64,000 nt of DNA from Luzula sylvatica (lineage: Eukaryota; Streptophyta; Magnoliopsida; Poales; Juncaceae): positions 11,996,862-12,060,861 of the forward strand of contig OX326959.1 of the NCBI GenBank assembly GCA_946800325.1. The letters are read 5' to 3'. The notes beneath the pieces were generated by a model that saw only the letters and a list, made by a program, of their open reading frames with translations, did not search any database and had not been told where the DNA came from. Numbering within the stretch: the stretch's first letter is position 1; each line of letters starts with the position of its first letter. Position numbers and translations under genes: made by a program. Of this stretch, positions 1 to 11,313 are shown piece after piece.

Positions 1-1540
1 GGAAGCGAGTATATTGCGGTTATTAATCGCAAAAAGAAGTGGTATGGATCAAGGATACATGACCAAACTCTCGTAGCCACGAGTTATCGGATTTATGGTT
101 GTTTATTGCGTGAAACGCAATAGTACAAGCCAAAAATGCCGAGGTCACAACCACTTCTAACTAATACTCAGAAAATTTCATTGATCCATGAAATTTTGCG
201 AAAAGATGTGATCGTGGGTATTGGAAATGTTCCAATCCTGCAGAAGATTAACACTAGCGGGAACGTGCGGACCCGTTTACAAAACCGCTCTCTCTAGTCG
301 CGCGTGACTGTCATGCGATGACTATGGGTATGGAGATACCTAGAGGAGGAAGAAGAGAGTAGAGTGTAGCTATCTAATACGATAGTCCTCGCAGGTTGTG
401 GGTATGGAGATACCCATAGGTAAACGTTGTATCACCCAAATACTTAGTCCATATGAATGTATCCCTTTTAAAAATTTTGTTTACTTAAATTTTCATGCAT
501 TCACCTTATATGAAAACTGTGTGCGGGTTGTGTAATATGATTGTTACATGAACCCTGATTTGAGCTTGTGTGGACGTCGACATGGTTGAGGACCATGTGC
601 AGCGAAACCGTCACACTTAAAGTGTCATTTCTAAACATCCCTAGTCGCGGGTCAGTTTGCTTAAGAGAGAAGCATTACTATTACAAGGGAATAGACTGAA
701 CGCGTACACTAGTACGTTAGCCGAGGAGATGATTATGTTTTGCTAATCATGGGACAAGGTGTTTGTCGAATCGGGAACGTAGATATATGTTAGGTTACAT
801 GTATTGGATATGACCGAAGCCGCGAGACCATGACATGGTTTAGTCATTATAGATGGACTTGCGACGGATGGGGTTTTAGATTCTTCATACTTGAGGGGAT
901 CATTGATTGCGTTACGTGCGTAACACAATGCTTTGATATGATCTTACGCTCACCGTAACAGGGAGTTAAAAGGGTCATCATTGGGTATTGTCCGAAACAC
1001 GGAATTCAATGTGAGTCTCCAAGATAGGAATTGTTTATTCCGAAAGGAAGAGATATCTCTTAGGTGCCGCTCGATGAGTCGATTAACGAAAACCGTGGCC
1101 ACGGTCAATGATATTAATGGTTAATATCGATTGAAATTTGTTAACTCAACTCGGAATCGGGGAATAAGTGTAGTTAATCAAATTATAAGGATGACTATTA
1201 CCATGCCTTTTGATTAACGGATATCGTAAACAAGAGAACTAGTAACCGCTATTCGAGATAGGCACAATGATCACAATCATTTTTCGTTTAACATGGGTAG
1301 CTATAATGGAGTAACTAGATCCCGCTCATGAGCTTGTAGGCATTGGAAACAACCTACTACCATCGTTAAGTCGAACCTACATGGTCACACAACGAGTCGT
1401 ACTAAGTCGGGCTTGATCATAAAATCGGCACATTGGATGTGCATAGCTTGGTATTCGATACGCGAGCTATATTCTCTAAAATCGTGCGTATTGGATATGC
1501 ATGAGTACCTTTTAGGTAGATCTGAAATTGAGTGGGAGAC
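1..1540 (+). other. Gene-free 3' internal tail of an LTR retrotransposon
   Basis: No credible coding region is visible; the open frames are short and contain no recognisable domain. The stretch contains two copies of the phrase gggtatggagatacc (about 325-340 and 400-415). It ends at 1530-1540 in a purine-rich tract, gagtgggagac, directly before an LTR that starts with TG. That arrangement is the usual polypurine tract plus 3' LTR of a plant retrotransposon. I infer that this is the non-coding part between RNase H and the 3' LTR of an element whose coding part lies to the left of the window. The family is not assigned. Confidence 0.5.
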
Positions 1541-2570
1541 TGAAAGAAATACAGTTTCGGATCAACCGTAAAAGTGTACACAAGGATAAACGAATGTAGT
1601 CGTACATTCGTGGCCATAACTTTCAGTGGGAAAATCCAATTAGAATGGTTCAAATTGGGTTAGATAGATAATGAGATTATCTACAACCTTAATATAGAAA
1701 TATATTTCATATGAACGAAGTATAAGTGTCGTTTCTGTGAAATACCGAAAGGGTGCAACAGTATGACATACAGTTAGTAAACCAGTCATAACTTTTGCAT
1801 ACAAACTCCAATTGGGCTGGGCCAAATTGGGTTGTGTAGATAATAATATTATCTACAACTTTCGTGTTGGTTGATTTTCTGTCAGAGAAATTTATCAATT
1901 TCGTCTGGACAGAATACTGAACAGGTTCATACAGTTTTCTGTGTGAAAGGGTGTATATTGGATATACATGCCTTTTGGCTAATCATTATCCTATTTAGGT
2001 ATAAATAGGATTTTCTCTCTCATCTTCACTAAGGAATTCATCAGTTGAATCATTCTAAGAAAGTGATTATTCTGCCCAATATACACAAGAAAAAGAGCAA
2101 ATTCAGATTTGATCTTTAGTGAGTGAAAGGGTGCGAAGAGAGAGAAATCGAGAAAGGAGTTTCTCGAGTAATAGAGAATCGATTAGATCGAGCAAGTTCG
2201 CCGGTGCATCGTCTAGGCAGGTGCATCCGCGACCGACGTCTTGCGACTCACGGTGGATACAAGTAGAGGAGCGACAATTGTGGCTCTTGGATTGTGATCG
2301 ACTCAAGGAGTGAGAAGACGGTCAACGAACGGTGAAAAACGCGTGGTATGGGACGCGCGGATTGTCACCAACGTGACAGGAGATAGAAGGCGGCGATCAA
2401 CCCTTCGTGCGTGATCAATTTCACGCTGGTATAGATCTATCCTTCTATTCGCATCGTACCCTCGAAGTCATGGCGTGATCTCGGGAATCGGAGAATCGGA
2501 CCGGGCCTTCATTCCGCTGCGCGGGCCCGGAGTCGAGGATATTCTCCTTCATGGACTTCAATTAATTTCA
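1541..2570 (+). mobile_element. LTR (family A), forward copy
   Basis: The LTR starts TGAAAGAAATACAG right after a polypurine tract. The same start is seen in the solo LTR at 24862 (TGAAGGAAATACAG). A second shared block, gtgatcaatttcacg followed by a GC-rich stretch with the phrases cgggatcggg or cgggaatcgg and ggaccgggc, lies near 2420-2530 here and near 26650-26790 there. The 3' boundary is not clear because the sequence runs into an inverted copy of the same LTR. A plausible TATA region is the phrase tataaatagga near 2000. Confidence 0.55.
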
Positions 2571-3182
2571 ATTAACTGAATGGAGGAGAGAGAAACATCC
2601 TATATATACTAAATAGGATAAGGATTGGCCAAAAAGTATGTATAACTATTATACACATTTTCACACAGAAAACAGCACACACCCTTTCAGTATTCTGTTG
2701 AAACGAAATTGTTAAATCGTTTAAACTGACTTCAAACCTCACTGAAGTTGTAGATAATCTTATTATATTTCCAACCCAATTTGGCCCAGCTTAATTGGAG
2801 TCCGGATACGAAAGTTATGACGCTTTTACTAACTGTATGTCAAACTGTCGCACCCTTTCGGTATTCCATTAAAACGACACTGATACATCGCTCAAATGAA
2901 ATATATTTCTACATGAAAGTTTTAGATAATCTTATTATCTATTTAACCCAATTTGAACCATTCCAATTGGAGTCGTTATCGGAAAGTTATGTCAGTTTTA
3001 CTAAAACTGTTTAAACTGATTTTCTGGTTTTCTTAATATAACCGTTTCTTATCAATTTAACTATGTATATCCAATATACATATGTCCATCTAATATACAC
3101 ATTATTTATGCCCACGAACTCGTGCGTTCGATTATCCTTATGTGTACCATTTTACCGTTGATCCAAAACTGTATTTCCTTCA
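2571..3182 (-). mobile_element. LTR (family A), inverted partial copy
   Basis: Read on the minus strand, this starts at 3182 with TGAAGGAAATACAG and runs toward the forward LTR. It matches the first half of the forward copy, including the tataaatagga-type TATA region, the phrase gaaagggtgt and the repeated phrase about cataactttc and ccaattgg. It therefore sits head-to-head with the forward LTR. Only about 600 bp is present, so the distal part is missing or lost in the junction near 2570. Confidence 0.5.
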
Positions 3183-3519
3183 ATGTGTTACGTCTTCAAT
3201 TTTGGAGTTTTTTCAAGGAAACATGAAAATTAAATATTTTGCTCATTCTAGTTCGAAACCTTCGAATTGTTTAGAAAAATATGATAATTGATATCTTCGA
3301 AGATGTTGTTAGACTTCTGTTTTTGCATTTTTGCAATATATTTGGAAAAAAAATAGAAATTTCGCATGTGTTAGTCTTTAATTTTTGAGTATCGGGTTGC
3401 TGAACCGAGCAGTCGGTCTGCTGCTTCCCATGCTTTCCTTCTTCGTGCAGTCTTCTCTGGAGCCTGAACCAGCCGTTGCCCAAGGTTATCGTGTGTGTTG
3501 TTGCAGCCAAAGTTCTGTA
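3183..3519. other. Gap without recognisable gene
   Basis: This stretch lies between the inverted LTR and the start of the response-regulator inverted repeat. The longest frame is a 79-codon minus-strand ORF with no recognisable domain. I see nothing to support a gene or a defined element. Confidence 0.5.
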
Positions 3520-4085
3520 TCAGCCAAGGTTATTTGAAAAGAAAAAAAAGATAATATGCCACGTCATTTAATCTGTTGATACGGAATGTTTCCACAGGCT
3601 GATTCAGTCACCGACTAGTGGCATCTTGTCATCAGTTTCGAGTCAAAATTCTGTATCAGACTGCATGAAGAAATGAATACACAATTTAATTACTTTAAAT
3701 ATATTAATAGAAATTAAATTATATAATCATCACCGTAATTTAATGTGAAATCCAAACATAGGGTATATATCACTTCGGCGAAGCGCAGTATATCAAAATA
3801 AACAGGAAGAACTAAATTTCCAGATACGAGTATCCTTTTTTATCTCGTGGGCGCCCTTCGCATTCAGTTTTCTACCCCTAAAGGATATAATAACATTACA
3901 AAAAAATTCAAACCAACTATATCCAAATAAACAGTAAGTACTAATTTTCAGATACGAAAATCTTCGTTTATCTCATAATATAATGACTGTATATAGTTAT
4001 TCCAAGATACGACCGTTTATTGAAGATTTTCCGAGCATATCGATCATTTATGGAGAGCATTTAATATATGACCTCTTCTTCCATC

Positions 4086-4093
4086 TATAAATA
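4086..4093 (+). promoter_or_regulatory. TATA box of response-regulator copy 1
   Basis: TATAAATA lies about 200 bp upstream of the ATG, with a probable 5' UTR and leader intron between. The same box is conserved in inverted orientation at the second copy (12862-12869). Confidence 0.55.
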
Positions 4094-4284
4094 GACACTT
4101 CCAAAGAACAATGCTCACTCAAAACTAGAACACATCTGAACTGATATTTGTTATTAGTTCCATTTGGTAAGTTTTTCTTACTTCTTCTTCCTTTTCTTCA
4201 TGCCAATCTTTGCTTGATCAATCTCAATTTCAATATGTCATTATGTATTAAGTGTTTACAAGTGCAGAAACAACTGAAGAAGAT

Positions 4285-4745
4285 ATGGCAACCAAGAACA
4301 TGCTGAGGGCTCTTGTTGTCGATGATTCGACTCTCGAGCGCAAGGTGAACTGTCGTGCTCTGCTCAGTTTGAAATTCGAAGTTGTTGAGGCAATAAATGG
4401 AAAAGAGGCGGTGGATCACTTTCTTGCTGGCAAAACCTTCGACTTGGTTCTCATGGACAAATCTATGCCAGTTATGGACGGTGTCGAGGTATATTCTTTT
4501 ATGCCTAATATATCATATTATGTCAAAATTGTTAATCCTTATATGAACTTAATTAATATTTGTTTGTTTGATAGGCCACCAAGAAACTCAGGGAAATGGG
4601 GGTGGCGGCGAAGATAATAGCCGTGACTTCTGACGCTGACAACAAGGATGCGTTTGCTGAGGTGGGAGCCGATGAATTCTTCGTCAAGCCCATGGGGCCG
4701 AAGAATCTCACCGAGGTTCTCAAGAAGTTCGAACTCATTTCTTGA
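4285..4745 (+). CDS. Type-C (ARR22/ARR24-like) response regulator, copy 1
   Basis: This two-exon gene (4285-4488 and 4575-4745, GT/AG intron) encodes 124 residues that form a lone receiver domain. Visible receiver residues are the acidic pair D13/D14 (VVDDS), the phospho-acceptor D58 (LVLMDKSMP), T86 and the conserved K106 (FFVKP). There is no DNA-binding or other output domain, and the protein ends just after the last receiver helix. In plants this architecture matches the type-C group, whose members take part in His-Asp phosphorelay and are thought to drain phosphate from phosphotransfer proteins. The start at MATKN was chosen because an upstream in-frame stretch has no ATG. A leader intron is likely between about 4168 and 4261. 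A possible AATAAA signal lies near 4793. It differs from copy 2 at seven residues: C23G, L27R, K50E, V98A, G109E, K119E and S124A. No break is seen. Confidence 0.9.
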
Positions 4746-5560
4746 GCTTGTGTTTGTACTGAGAGTTGTTTTAAGGGTTTTTAATCCTAAAGAATAAAGA
4801 ATGAAACTAGTTATGAAAAGATGGTTTTTTTCATGAGTTGTATTAGTTATAAACTGAATTTGAATTTGAATGGAATATGAATATGAATTTTAGTTTGCTA
4901 TGAATTGAATAATGTTGTATGCTGATTTTAAACATTAGTTTGGTTGCAAAATAGATAGTTGAGAATTGACAGCGAACTGGTAAACATAATTACAGTATAA
5001 TTATTTTGGTGAGATCAATTGGGCCTTGATATGATATGGGATTGAGAAAAACTTTTATTCTCCAAGTTTAACCTTTTTCCCCAAGTTTTTGATGGGCCAT
5101 TATACATTTTTTGTTGTTGAGGAGGCAGGCAATGGCATACCTAGACTGCACTAAACAAAGGAAAAAAATATTTACAATGTTTTGAATTTACATAAATGAA
5201 CTCAGGTTTTAGGCATCAATTAATTATATAAAATTTATGTTTTGCATAGCATTAAATGATAAATATACACTCCAATTTTATAAAAAAAAATCATTAGTTA
5301 ACAAATATTCAAAATTATTTTTTTGAAAATGGATCTATCATTGAACTCCCCTTAGAATTGTATTACTTTTCATTTTAGCGATTTTATCATGATAATCACA
5401 TATTATGATGATGTACAAATTAGTTACACAATTCATGCCCATTTTACTATTCTTAATATATTAAATAACCAACACACTATTAAATAAACATTAATTATAT
5501 ATAATATGAAATTAACTTAAAACATAAATAATAACTAAATTTCATTTACACCCAATGCAT

Positions 5561-6289
5561 CTCTCACGGGAATTTTTCAAAATTTATAAACTGAATTTTA
5601 TAAACGAGGAACACACAAAATAAAGTTTACCTTAGAGGACGCGAGGAGTAACAAACGGGAATACCCAACTTTTTCGAAATTGGATCGAGCTCTAATTTCA
5701 TCTGACACGAACACACAAAACGTTATAGCAACACTTGCGGTCTTACCCTGCATGACCTCGGACCACATACCCTTTAGCCTAACGATTAAGCCACCAATAG
5801 CGAAAAAGAAGAACAAAAGACGGTTCAAATTTGAGCTACACTGGTTCTTTATATGAAGAGGTAAAAAATAAAAGAGCATATATGATATATCTGTATGCAC
5901 CATTTCACAAAGAAATCGACGTCAATTGATTATTAGCAACTTAATTAACATGTAATTAACTTTCATTCGAATTAACAATTTTGAATTAACATCCATCCTA
6001 ATTAACGTTTCCAAATTAATATTCTTCAAATGTTAATTCGGTTTTCCTTGTTAATTATCATGTTAATTAAGTGTTTTAATTAACAAGGAGCGATGTCATC
6101 GAGGATTTTTTTGTGAAATGTGATGTACAAGTATATTTTCACAAAAATTAAAAACCGAAACTTGGGGACACGAGCCAACGTCGCAAATCCAGCAAGGGAT
6201 TTTGCATATAAGCTAAATAATACACGTATGGCTCTTAGTCTTAGATCATGGTCTCTTAAATTTTTTGCAAATCGCAACAACACCGAAGC
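5561..6289. other. AT-rich spacer of the inverted duplication
   Basis: No recognisable gene. A 101-codon minus-strand frame at 5598-5903 has no known domain and I do not call it. The notable content is a small hairpin-flanked motif array at 5897-6120, listed separately. A LINE fragment begins at about 6290. Confidence 0.5.
5897..6120. repeat. Array of ATTAAC motifs inside a short inverted repeat
   Basis: Nine copies of ATTAAC or its complement GTTAAT lie between 5943 and 6084, spaced about 10-30 bp. They are bracketed by imperfect inverted arms: catttcacaaagaaatcgac near 5901-5920 against the complement of gaggatttttttgtgaaatg near 6101-6120. It could be a degenerate MITE; no TSD was found. 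Confidence 0.4.
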
Positions 6290-7560
6290 ACTATGAAATG
6301 AACCATTCATCAGATAGACAAGGCGGAGGAGAAACTAAACCTAAACAGCATAGAAAAAATACTACAAAATCTCTTAAAAAAAGAAGTACATCAACTTGTT
6401 CAAGATCAAGAGACCAAATGGAAACAAATAGCTCGCTGTATTATGGTAAGGAGACTTTTATGGCAATCCAAATAATTAGGAATTTGATAAATGGAGGGGT
6501 AGTTATTTTCTTGTATTATTATTGTCATAATTGAATAATAATTAAGACAATGATTATTTCTTTGTATTATTTTTTTGTATTGGGTTGGGACTTAGCTATA
6601 AATAGAGGAGCTAGGCTAAAATTTTATTGATTCCAATAAATACCAACAATTGTATTATATATTTCTCCAGTATAGTCAAAAATAGTTTGAGCGCCGGCGG
6701 CCTTGGTTTTTTTCCTTCGGGGTTTCCACGTAAACATATTTGTGTTCGTGTGTTGTTCTTATATTATTGTTTGTGGCAACGATCCTAACAAGATGTTGAT
6801 GGGTACGCCTAGGAGACAAAAACACAAAATTCTTTCACGCAGTTGAATCGCATAATAGAAACCAAAACCACATAACCCATCTGAACACAACAGCAAGGAC
6901 CAAGTCGAACGAGGAAAAAATATTGGATGAATTTACGACATATTTCAAAAGCATCTTAGGTGTAGAAAGAAATGACAGCAACAACTCAAACCTAGCAACC
7001 CTTATATCCCGCACAATTGATTTATCTAATCTAGGTCTACCGTTTAGGGAGGAGGAAATTAAGCAAGCGGTTTTTGCAAAAAAAGTACCAAGACCATATG
7101 GGTTCCCGAACGAATTTTATCAAGTTATGTGGACGGTTATTGCACGAGATCCAACATGGCTTTGCAACTCTTTTTCTTCGAACACGTTAGATATGTGACG
7201 AAGAAACAAGGCGTACATAGAGCCAATTCTAAAAAATCCAATGCGGCGGACATGAAACATTTCCGACCAATAAGTGTTATGGATGTTCCATTAAAAATTA
7301 TCTCCGAACTTACGGCAACGCGGTTACAATCATTCGTGGAGAAACTTGTTAGTTGTAGACAAACGGCCTTCATTAAAAAAAATCAACTTGGAATCCTTTA
7401 TTGCAACACGAGAAAAATTACACTACTACAAAGTAGTTAAGACTCCTGCAGTACTATATAAGTTGGATTTTTTTAAAACTTTTGAGAAATTATGTTGGAA
7501 TTTTCTACTTCAGATGCTACAAGCTCGAGGGTTTTTGCAAACTTGGATCTCATGGATTTG
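6290..7560 (+). pseudogene. LINE ORF2 fragment (linker and RT N-terminus), broken
   Basis: Translated pieces read like a plant L1-type ORF2 between endonuclease and RT: a KILQNLLKKEVHQLVQ-like helix (about 6330-6440), then after an inserted LTR the typical GDKNTKFFHA motif (about 6810-6845), EFTTYFKSILG (6925-6960), the KVPRPYGFPNEFYQ motif (7080-7130) and FRPISVMDVPLKIISELTATRLQ (7260-7330). Several frameshifts occur. The palm motifs with the catalytic Asp residues beyond about 7480 are missing. It lies in the spacer of the inverted duplication and stops near the start of the right arm. Confidence 0.75.
6437..6790 (+). mobile_element. Solo LTR of the 18.6-kb Copia family
   Basis: This sequence starts TGTATTATGG and ends gatcctaaca, and it matches the LTRs at 18616-18933 and 29603-29960 along its length. 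The match includes the TATA box (6597-6604), the ctccagtatag phrase and the ccttcggggtttccacgt phrase. It interrupts the LINE reading frame. No clean TSD is visible (left ctcgc, right agatg), so later changes or an unequal exchange may have occurred. Confidence 0.8.
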
Positions 7561-7907
7561 AAACATCTTAATATCATCTTCAAAAAACAACGTCCTCGAC
7601 TAAACTGTTTCGATTGTATGTAAATGATTATATTAATTATAATTTATATTTGAGTTAATTTCATATTATATAATTAATGTTTATTTGTTGGTTATTTAAT
7701 ATATTATGAATAGTTAAATGAGCAAGAATTGTATAACCAGTTTGTACATCATCATAATACATGATTATGATGATAAAACTATAAAATGAAAAGTAATACA
7801 ATTCTAAAGAGTTCCTGATCATATATGATGCCTGAACCCTAAACCCTGAGTTCAATTCTGTAAATCCAAAACATTGTAAATATTGTTTTCCTTTGTTTTG
7901 TGCAATC

Positions 7908-8447
7908 TGGGGATGTCAACGGGGCGTGTCGAGTTCGGATAAACCTCCCACATACCTGAACCCGAATTTTCGGGTATTATCCGAAACCAAAATACCCGCG
8001 GGTAAAAAAATAATACTCAAATCCGAACCCGCGAGTAATGGGTATACCCGAACCTGAACCTGTTACCCAAAAAATCACCAATACAAAATCTAAAAAAAAA
8101 ATCTAAAAAAATATTATAAAAAACATAAAATCACCAATAATTTTATATACATAAAACAAGAAACTTTTACAAAATAAATGCAAATATTACAAATAATTAA
8201 TCCTTATAACATCAAAAAAATCATATCATTGGATATTTTTCGGGTATTTTCGGATTCGAATTCGGATATTTTTCGGGTTTGGGTAATACCCGCGGGTAAA
8301 AAGTTACCCCCGTACCCGAACCCGAACCCGAAATGAATATTTTTTTCGTGTAATACTCGACTCACGGATATTTTTTTCGGATATTACCCGCTCCGTTCGG
8401 ATCGGGTATCCGCGAGTTCGGATTTTATCCGACCATTGACATCCCTA
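7908..8447. mobile_element. hAT-type MITE (540 bp)
   Basis: The terminal inverted repeats are TGGGGATGTCAACGG on the left and, read inward from the right, TAGGGATGTCAATGG. The flanking 8-bp TSD is gtgcaatc (7900-7907) and gtgcaatt (8448-8455), with one mismatch. The interior is rich in acccgaacccg and gggtaatacccgcggg phrases and has no coding region. An 8-bp TSD with this type of terminus is characteristic of the hAT superfamily. Confidence 0.85.
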
Positions 8448-8461
8448 GTGCAATTTAGGTA

Positions 8462-11268
8462 CACTACAACATAATTGGGTATCAGCGACGTCAAAAACCG
8501 TCGCTAAAAATAAAAAAAAACCGTCGCTAAAGATATTTCCGACGGCTAACCGTCGCTAATTGTCCGTCGCTGAAAGTCGCGTCGCTGATGCTACTTTCTC
8601 CGACGGCCCGTCGCTGATACGACTTTCTCCGACGGCTATTCTTTCTCCGACGGCCCGTGGCAAATGTCTCTGACGGCCCGTCACAGAAGCCTTTTCCGAC
8701 GGCCCATCGCAGAAACTGCACCGACTGCCCGTCGCTAATACTATATTTAATTAATTAACTGTCATATTATATTAATTAATCAATTAATATTTAATTATTT
8801 AACTCATATTGTTATATCTGTTTATTATTTGTTATATTAATTAATGTAAAACATATTACTTAATTACCTATATTATTATTTATTATACACACATTTCACA
8901 CGCATTATTTATTATATATATAACATAATATCACAAATTCAAAAATAATACAAATAATATCACAAATATCACATAATTCAAAAACCCACATAATATCACA
9001 AATAATACAAAATAATACACATATTAACAATACATAATACAAATAATACAAACTATACAAATATGAAAATTACGAAAATGCTACCTCGTCACTCCATCTT
9101 CCTTGCTCTTCTAGTACCTTCTCGTACTCCTCGAATTCATGAAATAATGAAATCACAAAGTTAATATAAAATTATATTATATTTATTATTTTAAATCTGG
9201 AAAATACAAAAAATTATGAAATAATAATTAATAATTCTCAGTAATTTACCCTAATTACGAACAAGGCATAATTACGACTAATTTTGAAATAAAAACCTTT
9301 TACACAAAAAAAAAGGTCCCTCAACGAGCCCTAAACCCTAAACCCTAACCCTAGTTAATGGACAGTAATTAACCCTAATCCTAACCCTAATTACCACTAA
9401 CACTAATTACCACTAACCTTTTACACAAATAAAATCAGTAATTAACCCTGACCCTAATTACCAATTCTCAGTACATACCTAACCCTAATCACTAATTACC
9501 AATTCTCAGTACGTACAAATAAAATCAGTAATTAACCCTAATCAGTAATTAACCCTAACCCTAACCCTAACCCTAATGAACAAAAATAAACATAATACAT
9601 AATACAGAATGTATTAAGAGCATACCAGCATAGTACATACCTCCTCAACCTTCAGCGCCTCCTCGACGGGCTATTTCGCTGATACCCGCCTTGCTTGAGC
9701 CAATACCCCGCTTTGCTTTAACTTTGCTGAAAAAAATACAAGTTCAATTATAAATATATATACCATATTTTTCAGAAATGTTTAAATATATTCGAAGGGT
9801 ATATTAGTCATTGAAAATTACATTTTTTGAAACATCTAAAAAGAATATCGTATATCTAAAAAAATTTCAGAAAATATAAATCAAATTATATTGGTAATAC
9901 CTGCATAGCCGTGATCATGATGGTCGTGATTGTCTCTGCAATAAATATTACATCCAAAATTAAAATGTCATTTTCATTAATTTAACAATTAAAAACAATT
10001 AGGAAAATATTGCTACCTTAATTCCCTTTCAAAAATTCCTTCCTGCTCGCTCGAAACCGACCCTCCATTTCCACCTTTAGCAGAACCAGCAATAGCAACA
10101 ACCGGATCCTCCATTTCGAAACCGCGAATATTGAAGCCATCCTGACTCAGCAAAAAAAAAACAGAAATTGAATAAGAAAATATCACTTTGACAGCAAAAA
10201 AGCAGTAAAAGAAAAAGTAATTTTTAGAAACAAAAGCAGTAAAAAAATATTTCAGAAAAATAATTTCGAAAGAGAAAATAAAAAAGTAAAACAAAACTAA
10301 AAAAATGAAAACAAAAAAATACATTTCAAATAACACTAGCCTCAGCCATTTCATAAAAAAAATCCATTTCACTAGTGAGAAAGCTTGAACCAAATAATGA
10401 AATCAGAAAAAATGAAACGAAAAAGGAGGAAAGAGATGAACCCTAAATTGCTTGAACTATATGGAAAAAATTGCATGCAAAGAATGGAAAAGAATTTAAA
10501 AAATTATGAACCCTAAATAGAAAAAGGAGGAAAAAGATGAACCCTAACTAGAAAAAAGACTTTAAAAAAGGATTTAAAACTGAGGAAACAAAATAAAAAT
10601 CCTAATTACAAGAAAGAACCCTAATTGAAAGAAAGAAAAAAAATAAATTGAAAAAGAGGAATCATACCTGAGAGACGGAAGGGGCTCCGGTCGTCGACGA
10701 GCTCCGCAGCAAGGTCGTCAAGGAGCTCCGGTCGCCAACGAGATCCAGAGAGAGGGAAGGGGGGAGAGAGAGCTCTGGAAGAGGGGCGGCGCTGTGTGGA
10801 GAGAATGAGGGTTAAGAGAGAGAAGGGGGGCCTGCGGGGTTAAGTACATAAACTTCACCGACGGGGATTCATTAGCGACGCTCCGACGATGATTGTTATC
10901 TGCGACGGTAATTATTAGCGACGGGCCGACGCGGATCGTTTATCTGCGATGGGAATTTATTAGCGACGGGCCGACGGAGAACTTTTGTAAATTTGGCGGT
11001 TTTTAGTGGGCCTTCTGCGACGGGCTTTCTTTCACCGACGGGCCAACGCAGGATATTAGCGACGGTTCTGCCATCACCGACGGGCCGTAGCAGACTATTA
11101 GCGACGGTAATAGCTTTCTGCGACGGGCCGACGAAAAAATTTAAATATATACGACGGGCCGTCGCTAATAGCTTTCTGCGACGGGCCAACGCAGAAAGGG
11201 AGTTTTATTTGCGACGGGCCGTCGCTGAAGGCAGACCCCCGTCGCTGATATCCAGTTCTGTTGTAGTG
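8462..11268. mobile_element. Non-autonomous CACTA element 1
   Basis: It begins CACTACAACATAATTGG and ends with the inverse, CCAGTTCTGTTGTAGTG. The 3-bp TSD is gta (8459-8461 and 11269-11271). Many subterminal copies of gcgacgggccgtcgct-like palindromes lie in the first 280 bp and the last 400 bp, as expected for transposase binding sites of this superfamily. No TNP2-like transposase is visible. On the minus strand there are exon-like pieces with good splice signals: about 10016-10140 (reading MEDPVVAIAGSAKGGNGG), about 9641-9730, and about 9085-9135 (reading EEYEKVLEEQGRWSDE). These may be remnants of a spliced element gene or captured host sequence. Confidence 0.85.
9328..9577. repeat. Interstitial telomere-like repeats inside CACTA 1
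   Basis: Runs of ccctaaa and ccctaa units occur at about 9328-9353 and 9550-9577, with scattered single units between them. They are degenerate and mix 6- and 7-base units. They lie inside the CACTA element, so they are not a chromosome end. Confidence 0.7.
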
Positions 11269-11313
11269 GTAGGCCATTGCCAGCCTCCTCAACAAAAAAA
11301 AATGTATAATGGC

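Larger units (their letters stand above)
3520..5560. repeat. Left arm of large inverted duplication
   Basis: The reverse complement of this stretch matches 7615-13425 once three later insertions are removed from the right arm. The match covers the promoter, the leader, both exons, the intron and the 3' flank of the response-regulator gene, and continues to about 5560. The gene-proximal part (about 3550-5150) is very similar. The inner part (5150-5560) is more diverged and holds about 200 bp not seen in the other arm. Confidence 0.85.

Noticed and set aside
4252..4617. A start of the response regulator upstream of MATKN and an exon reading through to 4617
   Set aside because: The upstream frame has no ATG, and the read-through tail after codon 68 is intron sequence; a GT/AG intron joins to the receiver C-terminus with K106.
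5598..5903. A 101-codon minus-strand frame in the palindrome spacer
   Set aside because: No recognisable domain, no start context or splice support, and composition like the surrounding AT-rich DNA.
9328..9577. A chromosome end or telomere
   Set aside because: The repeats are short, degenerate and inside a CACTA element with intact TSDs on both sides.
10013..10393. A 126-codon minus-strand frame as a full gene in CACTA 1
   Set aside because: Its first two thirds are F/Y-rich AT-derived sequence; only the last about 40 codons look coding and they sit between splice signals.
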